Assembly: GCA_947490035.1 (NCBI GenBank)
Contig: CANLGS010000186.1
Span: 1 to 7,377, forward strand
Reading direction: 5' to 3'
Source of the DNA: Gemmataceae bacterium
GTDB taxonomy: Bacteria > Planctomycetota > Planctomycetia > Gemmatales > Gemmataceae
DNA: 7,377 nt
Shown: positions 1 through 6,116 of the stretch, in pieces
Layout: each line of letters opens with the position of its first letter
Numbering within the stretch: the first letter of the stretch is position 1
Program-made: the position numbers and the translations under genes
Notes under the pieces: generated by a model
What the model was told of the DNA's origin: nothing
The model's database searches: none
What the model saw: only the letters and a program-made list of their open reading frames with translations

Positions 1-1
1 C

Positions 2-289
2 GGGCTGAAGGACGGCGATACGTTCGGCGAGAAGAGCCTGCACATGCGCTGCCCCGGCGGCGCGAGCGGTCACGAAACCGACAAGGTATCCGCGAGTACG
101 CCGAAGAACGCCAAGGTGATGGCGAAGGGTCTGAACCCCGACGACGGCGGGGCGGAGATGCTCACCTTCGACACGCCGCACGGCGGGATGGTGTTCTCGG
201 TCGGCTCTATCAACTACGTCGCGTCGCTGCCGGTGGATGAGGTGGTGTCGCGCATCACCGAGAACGTGCTACGGAAGATGTTGGGGTAG
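2..289 (+). CDS. C-terminal part of an N,N-dimethylformamidase large-subunit-like protein (5' end outside window)
   Basis: The frame is open from the first bases of the window to the TAG at 287-289, giving the last 95 residues of a longer protein. The segment GGMVFSVGSINYVASLPVDE followed by VSRITENVLRKML resembles, from memory, the C-terminal end of the large (beta) subunit of N,N-dimethylformamidase and related planctomycete proteins, where a GG-x-VFSVGSI strand is followed by a VSRIT-x-NVL helix. An upstream SGHE-x-D segment also fits that family. The known enzyme hydrolyses N,N-dimethylformamide to dimethylamine and formate; the substrate here cannot be inferred because the catalytic part lies outside the window. 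The gene runs in the same direction as the MR/MLE enzyme gene 112 bp downstream, so the two may share a transcript. The family call rests only on this tail. The stop codon lies inside the left arm of the 285-390 inverted repeat. Confidence 0.6.
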   Translation, partial: GLKDGDTFGEKSLHMRCPGGASGHETDKVSASTPKNAKVMAKGLNPDDGGAEMLTFDTPHGGMVFSVGSINYVASLPVDEVVSRITENVLRKMLG

Positions 290-390
290 GTGCCGCGAGC
301 CGAGCGGCACGGCTTCGCAATGTTGATGACTTCGGGTGTACCTGTTTCACCCACACGCTATCCCGTGCCGCTCGGCTCGCGGCACCTACC
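285..390. repeat. Perfect 28-bp inverted repeat with nested palindromes (REP/BIME-like element)
   Basis: Positions 285-312 are the exact reverse complement of 363-390, separated by 50 nt. Each arm also folds on itself: GTGCCGC at 290-296 pairs with GCGGCAC at 304-310 around a 7-nt loop, and 365-371 pairs with 379-385 around a 7-nt loop. Two palindromic units in opposite orientation with a short spacer is the architecture of a bacterial interspersed mosaic element made of paired REP sequences. The element fills most of the gap between the dimethylformamidase-like gene and the MR/MLE gene, overlaps the first stop codon and ends just before the ribosome binding site of the second gene. In RNA it could form one long hairpin or two small ones, which could act as a terminator, attenuator or transcript stabiliser. 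No transposase gene is present, and copies elsewhere in the genome cannot be seen here. Confidence 0.8.
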
Positions 391-392
391 TC

Positions 393-396
393 GGAG
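393..396 (+). promoter_or_regulatory. Ribosome binding site GGAG that decides the MR/MLE start
   Basis: GGAG lies five bases upstream of the ATG at 402. The frame stays open back to an ATG at 336, but that start would place part of the 28-bp repeat in the protein, and the residues between are unlike the family. The enzyme family normally begins with M-K-I-T-x-V-E-A, exactly as encoded from 402. Confidence 0.65.
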
Positions 397-401
397 CACC
401 C

Positions 402-1517
402 ATGAAGATCACCCGCGTTGAAGCCATTCCGGTGTGCGTGCCCTTGAAGAAGGGCATGACCGCGAAGACCGCGCACGGGGAACACGTCACGTCGCCGTAT
501 GTGATCGTGAAGGTTCACACCGACGCGGGGCTTGTCGGACTGGGCGAAGCGACCATCTCCGGGCTGTGGTCCGGCGAGACGCAGCGCGGCACCGTCGCCG
601 TCATTGAGGAGTACATCGCGCCGCAACTTGTCGGTAAAGACCCGCGCGACATCACGCTCGCGCGGCGCGCGATGGACTTCATCATCAAACTGAACCCATT
701 CACGAAGGCCGCAGTCGAGATAGCGCTGTGGGACATCGCGGGGAAGGCCGCGAACGTGCCCGTGTACCAACTTCTCGGTGGCAAGGTGCGTGACAAAGTG
801 CGCATCAAGTTGGTGGTGTGGGCACGCGACATCGAAGGCTCGCGCAAGATGGCGGAACAGCACCTCGCGCTCGGCGTGACGTGTGTGAAGGTGAAGACCG
901 GTCTCGACCCAGAGACCGACATCGCTCGCGTGCGTGCCGTGCGCGAAGTGACGCCGAAACACATTCCGCTTACGATCGACTCCAACTGCGGGTGGACGCT
1001 TCAGCAGGCGAAGCACTGCCTGCGCGAACTTGCCGACGTGAAACTGCTGCTCGCAGAGCAACCGATTCCCGCGGGCGACCCGGCGGCGCTCGCGGAACTG
1101 CGTCGCGACACGCACACGCCCATCATGGCCGACGAGAGCGTGTTCACGCTTCAGGACGCGTGGCTGCTCACGACGCACCGCGCCGCGGACATCTTCAGCG
1201 TGTACCCCGGCAAGCACGGCGGCATCGCGGCGACGGCGGAAATCATCGCGGTCGCGAAGGCCGCCGGGCTGCGCTGCACCATCGGCAGCAACCTCGAACT
1301 CGGCATCGGCACGGCCGCGATGCTGCACGTCGCGGCGGCGTTCCCCGAAGTCGATTGCGACGCGTTCCCGGCGGACACCATCGGGCCGTTCTACCACGAC
1401 GGCGAGATCATCACGCAACCGCTGGACCTCGGTCCGCCATACGCGAAGGTGCCCGACGGCCCCGGCCTCGGCGTCGAACTGGACGAAGCCGCGCTCGCGC
1501 GGTTCCGCGTCGGGTAA
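402..1517 (+). CDS. Mandelate racemase/muconate lactonizing enzyme family protein (enolase superfamily)
   Basis: The 371-residue product has normal family length. The N-terminal cap domain spans about residues 1-125, starting MKITRVEAIPVCVPL and ending in the helix EIALWDIAGK and the segment YQLLGGK. A (beta/alpha)8 barrel follows. Expected barrel residues are visible: K163-x-K165 on strand 2, metal ligands D193 (TIDSNCGW), E219 (LLAEQP) and D244 (IMADES), and a late GSNLELGIG segment with E299. These enzymes abstract the alpha proton of a carboxylate substrate and stabilise the enolate with Mg2+; known members are racemases, epimerases, cycloisomerases and dehydratases. On strand 6, aligned by eye with N-acylamino acid racemase and muconate cycloisomerase, the usual catalytic Lys appears to be Y268 (SVYPGKHGG), with K271 three residues later. 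The exact reaction is therefore unclear. The gene follows a dimethylformamidase-like gene on the same strand and converges with the TPR gene. It is probably cytoplasmic, as no signal peptide is visible. Confidence 0.9.
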   Translation: MKITRVEAIPVCVPLKKGMTAKTAHGEHVTSPYVIVKVHTDAGLVGLGEATISGLWSGETQRGTVAVIEEYIAPQLVGKDPRDITLARRAMDFIIKLNPFTKAAVEIALWDIAGKAANVPVYQLLGGKVRDKVRIKLVVWARDIEGSRKMAEQHLALGVTCVKVKTGLDPETDIARVRAVREVTPKHIPLTIDSNCGWTLQQAKHCLRELADVKLLLAEQPIPAGDPAALAELRRDTHTPIMADESVFTLQDAWLLTTHRAADIFSVYPGKHGGIAATAEIIAVAKAAGLRCTIGSNLELGIGTAAMLHVAAAFPEVDCDAFPADTIGPFYHDGEIITQPLDLGPPYAKVPDGPGLGVELDEAALARFRVG

Positions 1518-1528
1518 CGGTGGTTGAA

Positions 1529-1582
1529 GTGGGGCAGGCCGCTGGACTGCCTTTGCCCCGACAGGCCAGCGGCCTGCCCCAC
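1529..1582. repeat. Inverted repeat with nested palindromes between convergent genes; possible bidirectional terminator
   Basis: Positions 1529-1545 are the exact reverse complement of 1566-1582 (17 bp), and pairing continues imperfectly inward to 1551/1560. The right arm contains its own hairpin, CAGGCC (1562-1567), loop AGC, GGCCTG (1571-1576). The left arm contains GGCAG (1533-1537) opposite CTGCC (1547-1551). The element starts 11 bases after the stop of the MR/MLE gene and ends one base before the stop codon of the opposing TPR gene, so a stem-loop could serve both transcripts. There is no clear U-tract, so it is not a textbook intrinsic terminator. Its layout matches the 285-390 element, but the sequence differs, suggesting a second REP-like family. 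Confidence 0.75.
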
Positions 1583-1583
1583 G

Positions 1584-4500
1584 TTACTTGTCCAGCACCT
1601 TGAACACCGGCAGGTCGGCGGGGTGGACGCCCTTCGGCTCGATGCCGCGGCGCTTCGCCTCCGCGAACGCCTTGCCCGCTTCCTCCGCGTTCGGCGGCGT
1701 TTGGGTTGTCCGCAAAAGCGCGACGTGGAACCACCGCAGCGCGGTCGGGTCGTGGCTGATCGCTTCGGCCAGGTCGCGCTCGGCCGCGGCGAACTGGCGC
1801 AGCGTGATCTGCACCCTGGCGCGTGTGTCCAGAAGTTCGCCGGTCAGACCGCCTTCGCGGGTGGCGCGCGTCACCAACCCGAGCGCCTTCTCCGCGGTCG
1901 CGGGGTCCGCGGCGAGCAGCCACGCGAGGTTGTTCAGCGCGATCACGTTCCGCGGCTCCTTCGCCACCACCTTCTCGAACCCCTCGATCGCGCCCTTCAG
2001 GTCGTGCCGGATCGCGAGGAACTCGGCCCGATTCAGGATGAGCGGAATGGCGTCGGGTTCCTCCGCGAGGCAGTCGTCGAGCCACTTCTGCACGAGTTCG
2101 GCCTGTCGGTCAGTGACGGTTCCGCCGCGCACGATCGCGAGTCCGGCGCTCGCTCGTAGGCGCGCCGGCAGGTAGCGGCCCAGTCGTTCGACGCGGTCGA
2201 AGGCGTCCGCGGAGCGCCCGTCGGCGGCGAGTACGCCGGCCACACCGACGATTGCCTCCGGGCGGTTCGGCACCACGGCCGAATAGCGCTCGACGGCCGC
2301 GTCGGTCATCTTCCGGCCGACCGGCGTGCCGCGCACGTTCGGCAACCGGCTCAACTCGTCCAACAACTCCGCGACGCGCGCCGAACGCACGATGTAGTCG
2401 CCCGCGCCGGTGTCGGCGACGCGCGCGTAATCCTCTGCCACTGTGAGGCCGCGCTCCGGGTGGCCCGCCTTGCACTCGTACCGCGCGACGCTCGCCAGCG
2501 CGTTGAAGTCGCCGCCGGGCAGCGAGATCAACTTCGCAGCGAACGTGGCCGCAGTCGCGAAGTTCCCGTCCTCGACCAACTCGTCGAGCGCGGCGCGGAG
2601 GTAGTACGGGTACGACGGGTCTTTCGGGTCGCGGAGCAGTTCCTGAAGGCACTTGCGGCTCGCGACGCGGTCGTTAACCGCGCGGTACAGTTGCGACATC
2701 GCGAACAGGTAGCTCGGTGCGTTCGTCAGCTTGTGCGCCGCGGCCAGCGACGCGATTGCCTGGGTCAGCACCGCGCGCTTGTCCGGCCCTTCGAGGTAGC
2801 GGCCGAGCGTGGTGAGCACGCTCGCGGTGGCGCGCAGTTCCTCCGCGGTCGCGTTCTCGGTCGTCTTCACGTCCTTCAACAGCGTCATCGCCTTCATGCG
2901 GTCTTCGGGCTTGCCGCCGACCGCGTAGAGCATCGCGAGGTTGCGCCGCGCCCAGTCCGCGTCCGCCGGCGCGATCTCCTTGTGTGCGAGGAACGCTTCG
3001 AGAATCTTGCCGCCCTCGACGGACTGCGACTTGCAGAGCTTCACCGACAGCCGCGCCTGAGCAAGCGCCCGCAGGTCGGCGGGCGAGGACGCCTCCGGTA
3101 CGAAGGTGCTGCCGGCGGCGGTCTCGCAGTACACGGCGACGAGCGGGAAGTACGCCGGCGCGGTCAACTTCGCTCGTGCTGCGGTAAGTACCTCCGGCCC
3201 GTGCGCGGGGTTCTCCTTCGACGCGAGCAGCGCCTTGCGGAGCCAGTCGTCCGCGTTCGCGCCGGGGCGCCGCACGGCTTCGTCGAGGATCGCTGCGGAA
3301 TCCGGCTGATTGAGTGCGACGGCGCACTCGGCGACCCACGCCGGGCCGCCCGCGTCGCGCGCCACGAGCGGCCGACACAGCGTGAGGACCGAACCGGCGG
3401 CCGGCGGCGGGAGCGTCGCGAGGACGTGCCCGACCATGCGGCGGAACGGTTCGCCGGACCACCGCGGGTCGGTCGCGAGCCGCGTCAGCAGTTGCCCGAC
3501 GCGGTCGTTCACTCCGGTTTGCGTCATGTGCGAAAGCAGATCCTCGGCGGATTCGTACCGGGTCGGTTCCAACACGAACGCGCGTTCGAGCAGCGCGGTC
3601 GCGGCTTTGGAGTCGCCGACGAGTTGCTTCAGGCGAGCGAGCGCGAGACACACGTCGGCGCGGGTCGGGTTCGCCCCGAACGCGCCGGCCATGCTGTCGG
3701 CTACCGACACAGCGTTCGCGGCAGTCGCGGTGCGGGCGTCGCACAGGATCACCGACGGGCCGTTCTCGCCTTCGAGCTTCGCCAGCGCGATCCGCGCCGC
3801 GGCAGCCGCTTCGCCGGAAACGGCGCGCTCATGTAACTTTAACCACATCGCGGCGTTCGACGGCTGCCGCGCGACGATGCGGCGCAGCGTCCGAACGACG
3901 CTCGCGCTGTCGCCCACGCGGTCGTAAACCTCGATCAGTCCCGACAGCAGCCGAAGTTGTTCGCTCTCCGGCCAGCTCTCGACGTGTTCGCCGAGCGGTT
4001 CGAGCGGGCGCACGCGGCCGGGTTCGCGGGCGTACAGCGCCGCGCGGGCGAGCCGCACGTCGGCGCAATCCCCGGCCGAGGCTTGCGCCTCGTCGAGTAC
4101 GTTCAGCCCCGCGGCGCACCCGCTCAGATCGGCGGTGAGCAGCGCGAGCGCGGACCACAAGTGCCCGTCAGCGGCGCGGCGTGCGACCTCCTGGCGCAAC
4201 AACTTCACCGCCTCCGCGAGCCGCCCCTGCGCGGTCAGCACGTCGGCGCGCAAGATCACCGGCTCGGACGACCCGCGCGCGAACCGCGACGCGAACGCGA
4301 CCGTCGCGTTGCCGAGTTCCTTCCACCCGGTCGGCGCCGCGGGGTTCAGCAACTGCGCCTTGAGCTTCACCCACTGCGAAACGACCGCGCCCGTCGCGTA
4401 GGGCGACTGGAGCGCCTTTTCGAGTTCACGCTCGGCCGCGTCGAACTTGCCGAGGTTCAGGTACAGGTTGCCGAGTCCGACGCGGGCGGTCACGTTCTTC

Positions 4501-5774
4501 GGGTCGCCGTTCGTCACGCGCTGGTACGCCTTCTCTTCCGCGACCGCGTCACCCAACTTGCTGAAGCACGCGGCGAGCAGCAGGTTGAGTTGCATATCCA
4601 GACCCGGTAGCCCGACGATCTCGCCGCGCAGCCCTTCGATCATCGTGACGGCCTGCTGCCACTGCTGCTCGCGCATCGCGATGCGGGCCTTCAGGTACTT
4701 GACCTGCGTGGCCGGCGCCTTCCGCGCCTCGAGCCTCTTCAGCAGTTCGGCGGTGCGGACGGTGTCGCCCTGGTGAACGAGCAAGTCCGCGAGCGGCACC
4801 ATCAGGTCGAAGCCATCCGGCACGGCCTTCAGCCCGTCTTCGAGGACCGTGATGGACGCGGCCGTGTTCCCGCGGACCAGTTCCAGCCACGACAGCCCGC
4901 GCACGAGTTTCAGGTTCTTGGGGTACAGCGTGACGGCGTCGCGGAGCATCGCGTGCGCCGCCGGGATGTTGCGGTTCCGCTGCATGATCTCGGCGAGGAG
5001 AAGCGACGCCTCCGCGTGTTCCGGGTCGAGTTCGAGGACGCGCTGGAGGTCGGCGATCGAGCGATTGAACTGCGGCGTCGGACTACCGGGCGTGGGTTCT
5101 TCGGCGGTGAACGTCTCGAACCGGGCGCGGATCAGGTACGCTTCTGGTTCCTGCGGGAGCGCCTTCACCATGCGGTCGAGTATCTCCCGCGCGGCGGCGG
5201 TGTCTTCGAGATTCCGCCACACGAGTTGCGCGAGCATCTGGTAGCCGATGAGTTCGTCCGGGGCGAGACGGACGGCGGCCTCGTAGGACTTGCGCGCCGC
5301 CGCGTTCTGGTTCAGCCCGGCTTGCGCGGACGCGAGTTGGTGCCACAGCGGTGCTTCGGAAGGGAACCTCTTCAGAAGTAGTTCGCCGTGCGTGACCGCG
5401 TCGGCGTACTTGCCGAGCCGCAGCGCGACCGCGAGCGCCTCGCGCCGCGTGTCGTGCCGGTCGGGGTCGAGGCGGAGAATTTTGTCGTAGAGGAAGAGGA
5501 GTTCGGACAGCCCGCGCGAGGTGGGCGCGCGCTTGGCAAGCAGTTCCGCTAACCGCACCTGCGAGTCCACGTCTTCCGGGTGGAACTCCAGATACTGGCG
5601 CAGGTAGTGAACCGCCATGTCGAGTTTGCCGGCGTCGGCGGCGCGCTCCGACTGCCGCTTGAGCGCGACCGGGATGCGCTCGGCCTGCACCGCGTGCGCC
5701 CCGACGAGCACGCCGGCGAACGCGGCGAGTACGAGGACGAGTTTGAGGAGGAACCGGTTGTTGATGGTCGGCAT
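1584..5774 (-). CDS. Large exported or membrane-anchored tetratricopeptide-repeat protein
   Basis: The product has 1396 residues and starts MPTINNRFLLKLVLVLAAFA. A short polar/basic segment precedes a hydrophobic stretch (about residues 9-31, ending GAHAVQA), which could be a cleaved signal peptide or an N-terminal anchor. The rest is almost entirely paired helices of TPR type. Clear examples lie near residues 43-66 (GKLDMAVHYLRQYLEFHPED), 155-172, 255-285 (AEIMQRNRNIPAAHAMLRDA), 430-458 (LGNLYLNLGKFDAAERELEK), 706-737 and 1249-1290 (DLKGAIEGFEKVVAKEPRN, ALNNLAWLL). The protein ends HPADLPVFKVLDK. No enzymatic motif is visible; TPR superhelices usually act as protein-binding scaffolds, here probably outside the cytoplasmic membrane. 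The frame stays open upstream to 5999, but the extension is low-complexity, includes an 8-bp tandem repeat and lacks a signal sequence, so ATG 5774 is preferred. That start has no strong Shine-Dalgarno, as is common in planctomycetes. The gene diverges from the surface-protein gene. Confidence 0.88.
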   Translation of the reverse strand: MPTINNRFLLKLVLVLAAFAGVLVGAHAVQAERIPVALKRQSERAADAGKLDMAVHYLRQYLEFHPEDVDSQVRLAELLAKRAPTSRGLSELLFLYDKILRLDPDRHDTRREALAVALRLGKYADAVTHGELLLKRFPSEAPLWHQLASAQAGLNQNAAARKSYEAAVRLAPDELIGYQMLAQLVWRNLEDTAAAREILDRMVKALPQEPEAYLIRARFETFTAEEPTPGSPTPQFNRSIADLQRVLELDPEHAEASLLLAEIMQRNRNIPAAHAMLRDAVTLYPKNLKLVRGLSWLELVRGNTAASITVLEDGLKAVPDGFDLMVPLADLLVHQGDTVRTAELLKRLEARKAPATQVKYLKARIAMREQQWQQAVTMIEGLRGEIVGLPGLDMQLNLLLAACFSKLGDAVAEEKAYQRVTNGDPKNVTARVGLGNLYLNLGKFDAAERELEKALQSPYATGAVVSQWVKLKAQLLNPAAPTGWKELGNATVAFASRFARGSSEPVILRADVLTAQGRLAEAVKLLRQEVARRAADGHLWSALALLTADLSGCAAGLNVLDEAQASAGDCADVRLARAALYAREPGRVRPLEPLGEHVESWPESEQLRLLSGLIEVYDRVGDSASVVRTLRRIVARQPSNAAMWLKLHERAVSGEAAAAARIALAKLEGENGPSVILCDARTATAANAVSVADSMAGAFGANPTRADVCLALARLKQLVGDSKAATALLERAFVLEPTRYESAEDLLSHMTQTGVNDRVGQLLTRLATDPRWSGEPFRRMVGHVLATLPPPAAGSVLTLCRPLVARDAGGPAWVAECAVALNQPDSAAILDEAVRRPGANADDWLRKALLASKENPAHGPEVLTAARAKLTAPAYFPLVAVYCETAAGSTFVPEASSPADLRALAQARLSVKLCKSQSVEGGKILEAFLAHKEIAPADADWARRNLAMLYAVGGKPEDRMKAMTLLKDVKTTENATAEELRATASVLTTLGRYLEGPDKRAVLTQAIASLAAAHKLTNAPSYLFAMSQLYRAVNDRVASRKCLQELLRDPKDPSYPYYLRAALDELVEDGNFATAATFAAKLISLPGGDFNALASVARYECKAGHPERGLTVAEDYARVADTGAGDYIVRSARVAELLDELSRLPNVRGTPVGRKMTDAAVERYSAVVPNRPEAIVGVAGVLAADGRSADAFDRVERLGRYLPARLRASAGLAIVRGGTVTDRQAELVQKWLDDCLAEEPDAIPLILNRAEFLAIRHDLKGAIEGFEKVVAKEPRNVIALNNLAWLLAADPATAEKALGLVTRATREGGLTGELLDTRARVQITLRQFAAAERDLAEAISHDPTALRWFHVALLRTTQTPPNAEEAGKAFAEAKRRGIEPKGVHPADLPVFKVLDK

Positions 5775-5900
5775 GTTGTCCGCGTCCGTGCAGCCGCCGC
5801 GGTCGCGTGGGATCGCCCGAATCGGACAAGCGCGCGGCAGGTCGGAGATGGTACGCGGTCGCGGGAACCGGGTGCAACCCCAACGAGCGCTGAAATGCAA

Positions 5901-5919
5901 GTGGTCATTCCGTGACCAC
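5901..5919. repeat. Small hairpin in the TPR gene leader
   Basis: GTGGTCA (5901-5907) is the exact reverse complement of TGACCAC (5913-5919), around a 5-nt loop. It lies about 127 bases upstream of the TPR start and next to an 8-bp tandem repeat. If transcription starts upstream, the hairpin would be in the 5' leader of the TPR mRNA; as DNA it could be an operator. Function is unknown. Confidence 0.5.
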
Positions 5920-5920
5920 C

Positions 5921-5947
5921 CAGAATGCCAGAATGCCAGAATGCCAG
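5921..5947. repeat. Tandem repeat of the 8-bp unit CAGAATGC (about 3.4 copies)
   Basis: Three exact copies of CAGAATGC at 5921-5928, 5929-5936 and 5937-5944 are followed by a partial CAG. An inverted relative, GGCCTTCTGGG, lies at 5960-5970 and differs by one base from the complement of a repeat junction. The array lies upstream of the TPR start. An 8-bp unit is not a multiple of three, so copy-number change would alter leader length and any leader reading frame but not the TPR protein from 5774. Confidence 0.85.
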
Positions 5948-5983
5948 TGTCTTGTATTTGGCCTTCTGGGTCTGGTCGCGACA

Positions 5984-6001
5984 TTGTGACAAACTTCACA
6001 A
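5984..6001. promoter_or_regulatory. CRP/FNR-type operator-like palindrome TTGTGA-N6-TCACAA
   Basis: Six-base arms TTGTGA (5984-5989) and TCACAA (5996-6001) are exact complements with a 6-nt spacer. This includes a perfect TGTGA-N6-TCACA, the consensus half-sites of the E. coli cAMP receptor protein, a spacing shared by many Crp/Fnr-family regulators. It lies about 124 bases upstream of the leader ATG at 6117 and about 218 bases upstream of the TPR ATG, in the divergent region. No regulator gene is in the window, so which protein binds, if any, is inference. Confidence 0.5.
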
Positions 6002-6016
6002 GAGTTCTGGCGAGCG

Positions 6017-6052
6017 TTGTCGAATTCGTGTCGGAATTGTTTGGTGAATTCG
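6017..6052. repeat. Three 12-bp quasi-repeats centred on GAATT
   Basis: The units 6017-6028 (TTGTCGAATTCG), 6029-6040 (TGTCGGAATTGT) and 6041-6052 (TTGGTGAATTCG) place GAATT at 6022, 6034 and 6046, exactly 12 bases apart. The first box forms the palindrome CGAATTCG. The array lies 65-100 bases upstream of the leader ATG at 6117, where a promoter or operator would be expected. The protein bound, if any, is unknown. Confidence 0.55.
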
Positions 6053-6105
6053 CCTTCGCGCGTTACCATGCTCGCGTTCGTTCCTTTTTCTCGACCGCAC
6101 TTCAC

Positions 6106-6110
6106 GAGGG
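6106..6110 (+). promoter_or_regulatory. Ribosome binding site GAGGG for the surface-protein leader
   Basis: GAGGG lies six bases upstream of the ATG at 6117. This strong site favours 6117 as the ancestral start over the in-frame ATGs at 6017 and 6068, which lack comparable sites. It supports the view that the leader was frameshifted rather than that translation normally starts in the other frame. Confidence 0.6.
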
Positions 6111-6116
6111 CCGCCC

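Larger units (their letters stand above)
5775..6116. other. Divergent intergenic control region
   Basis: These 342 bases separate the TPR gene (-) from the surface-protein leader (+). The TPR-proximal part (about 5775-5900) is GC-rich and holds nothing I recognise. After it come a hairpin (5901-5919), an 8-bp tandem repeat (5921-5947), a CRP/FNR-like palindrome (5984-6001) and an array of three GAATT boxes (6017-6052). The stretch 5981-6050 is clearly richer in A/T than the flanking genes, as expected of promoter DNA. A pyrimidine run (6081-6092) and a GAGGG ribosome binding site (6106-6110) precede the leader ATG. I could not assign convincing -35/-10 pairs on either strand. Small frames through the region show no conserved features. 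Confidence 0.6.

Noticed and set aside
336..401. 22-codon extension of the MR/MLE enzyme to ATG 336
   Set aside because: It would translate the right arm of the 28-bp repeat. The family-typical start MKITRVEA with GGAG upstream lies at 402.
255..1418. Long open frame (387 codons) on the minus strand opposite the MR/MLE gene
   Set aside because: It is Arg/Asp-rich with no recognisable motif and mirrors the high-GC codon pattern of the real gene, whose catalytic residues are clear on the plus strand. It is typical antisense openness in GC-rich DNA.
818..1603. Plus-strand frame overlapping the MR/MLE gene
   Set aside because: Extremely Arg-rich translation in another frame of a well-supported enzyme gene; no family resemblance.
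2460..3836. 458-codon open frame on the plus strand inside the TPR gene
   Set aside because: Its composition is dominated by Arg, Val, Glu and Gly with no domain, and it lies wholly antisense to well-formed TPR helices. It is a shadow frame.
5775..5999. 75-codon N-terminal extension of the TPR protein to ATG 5999
   Set aside because: It would translate the CAGAATGC tandem repeat and the CRP-like site and would bury the signal or anchor segment that starts at 5774.
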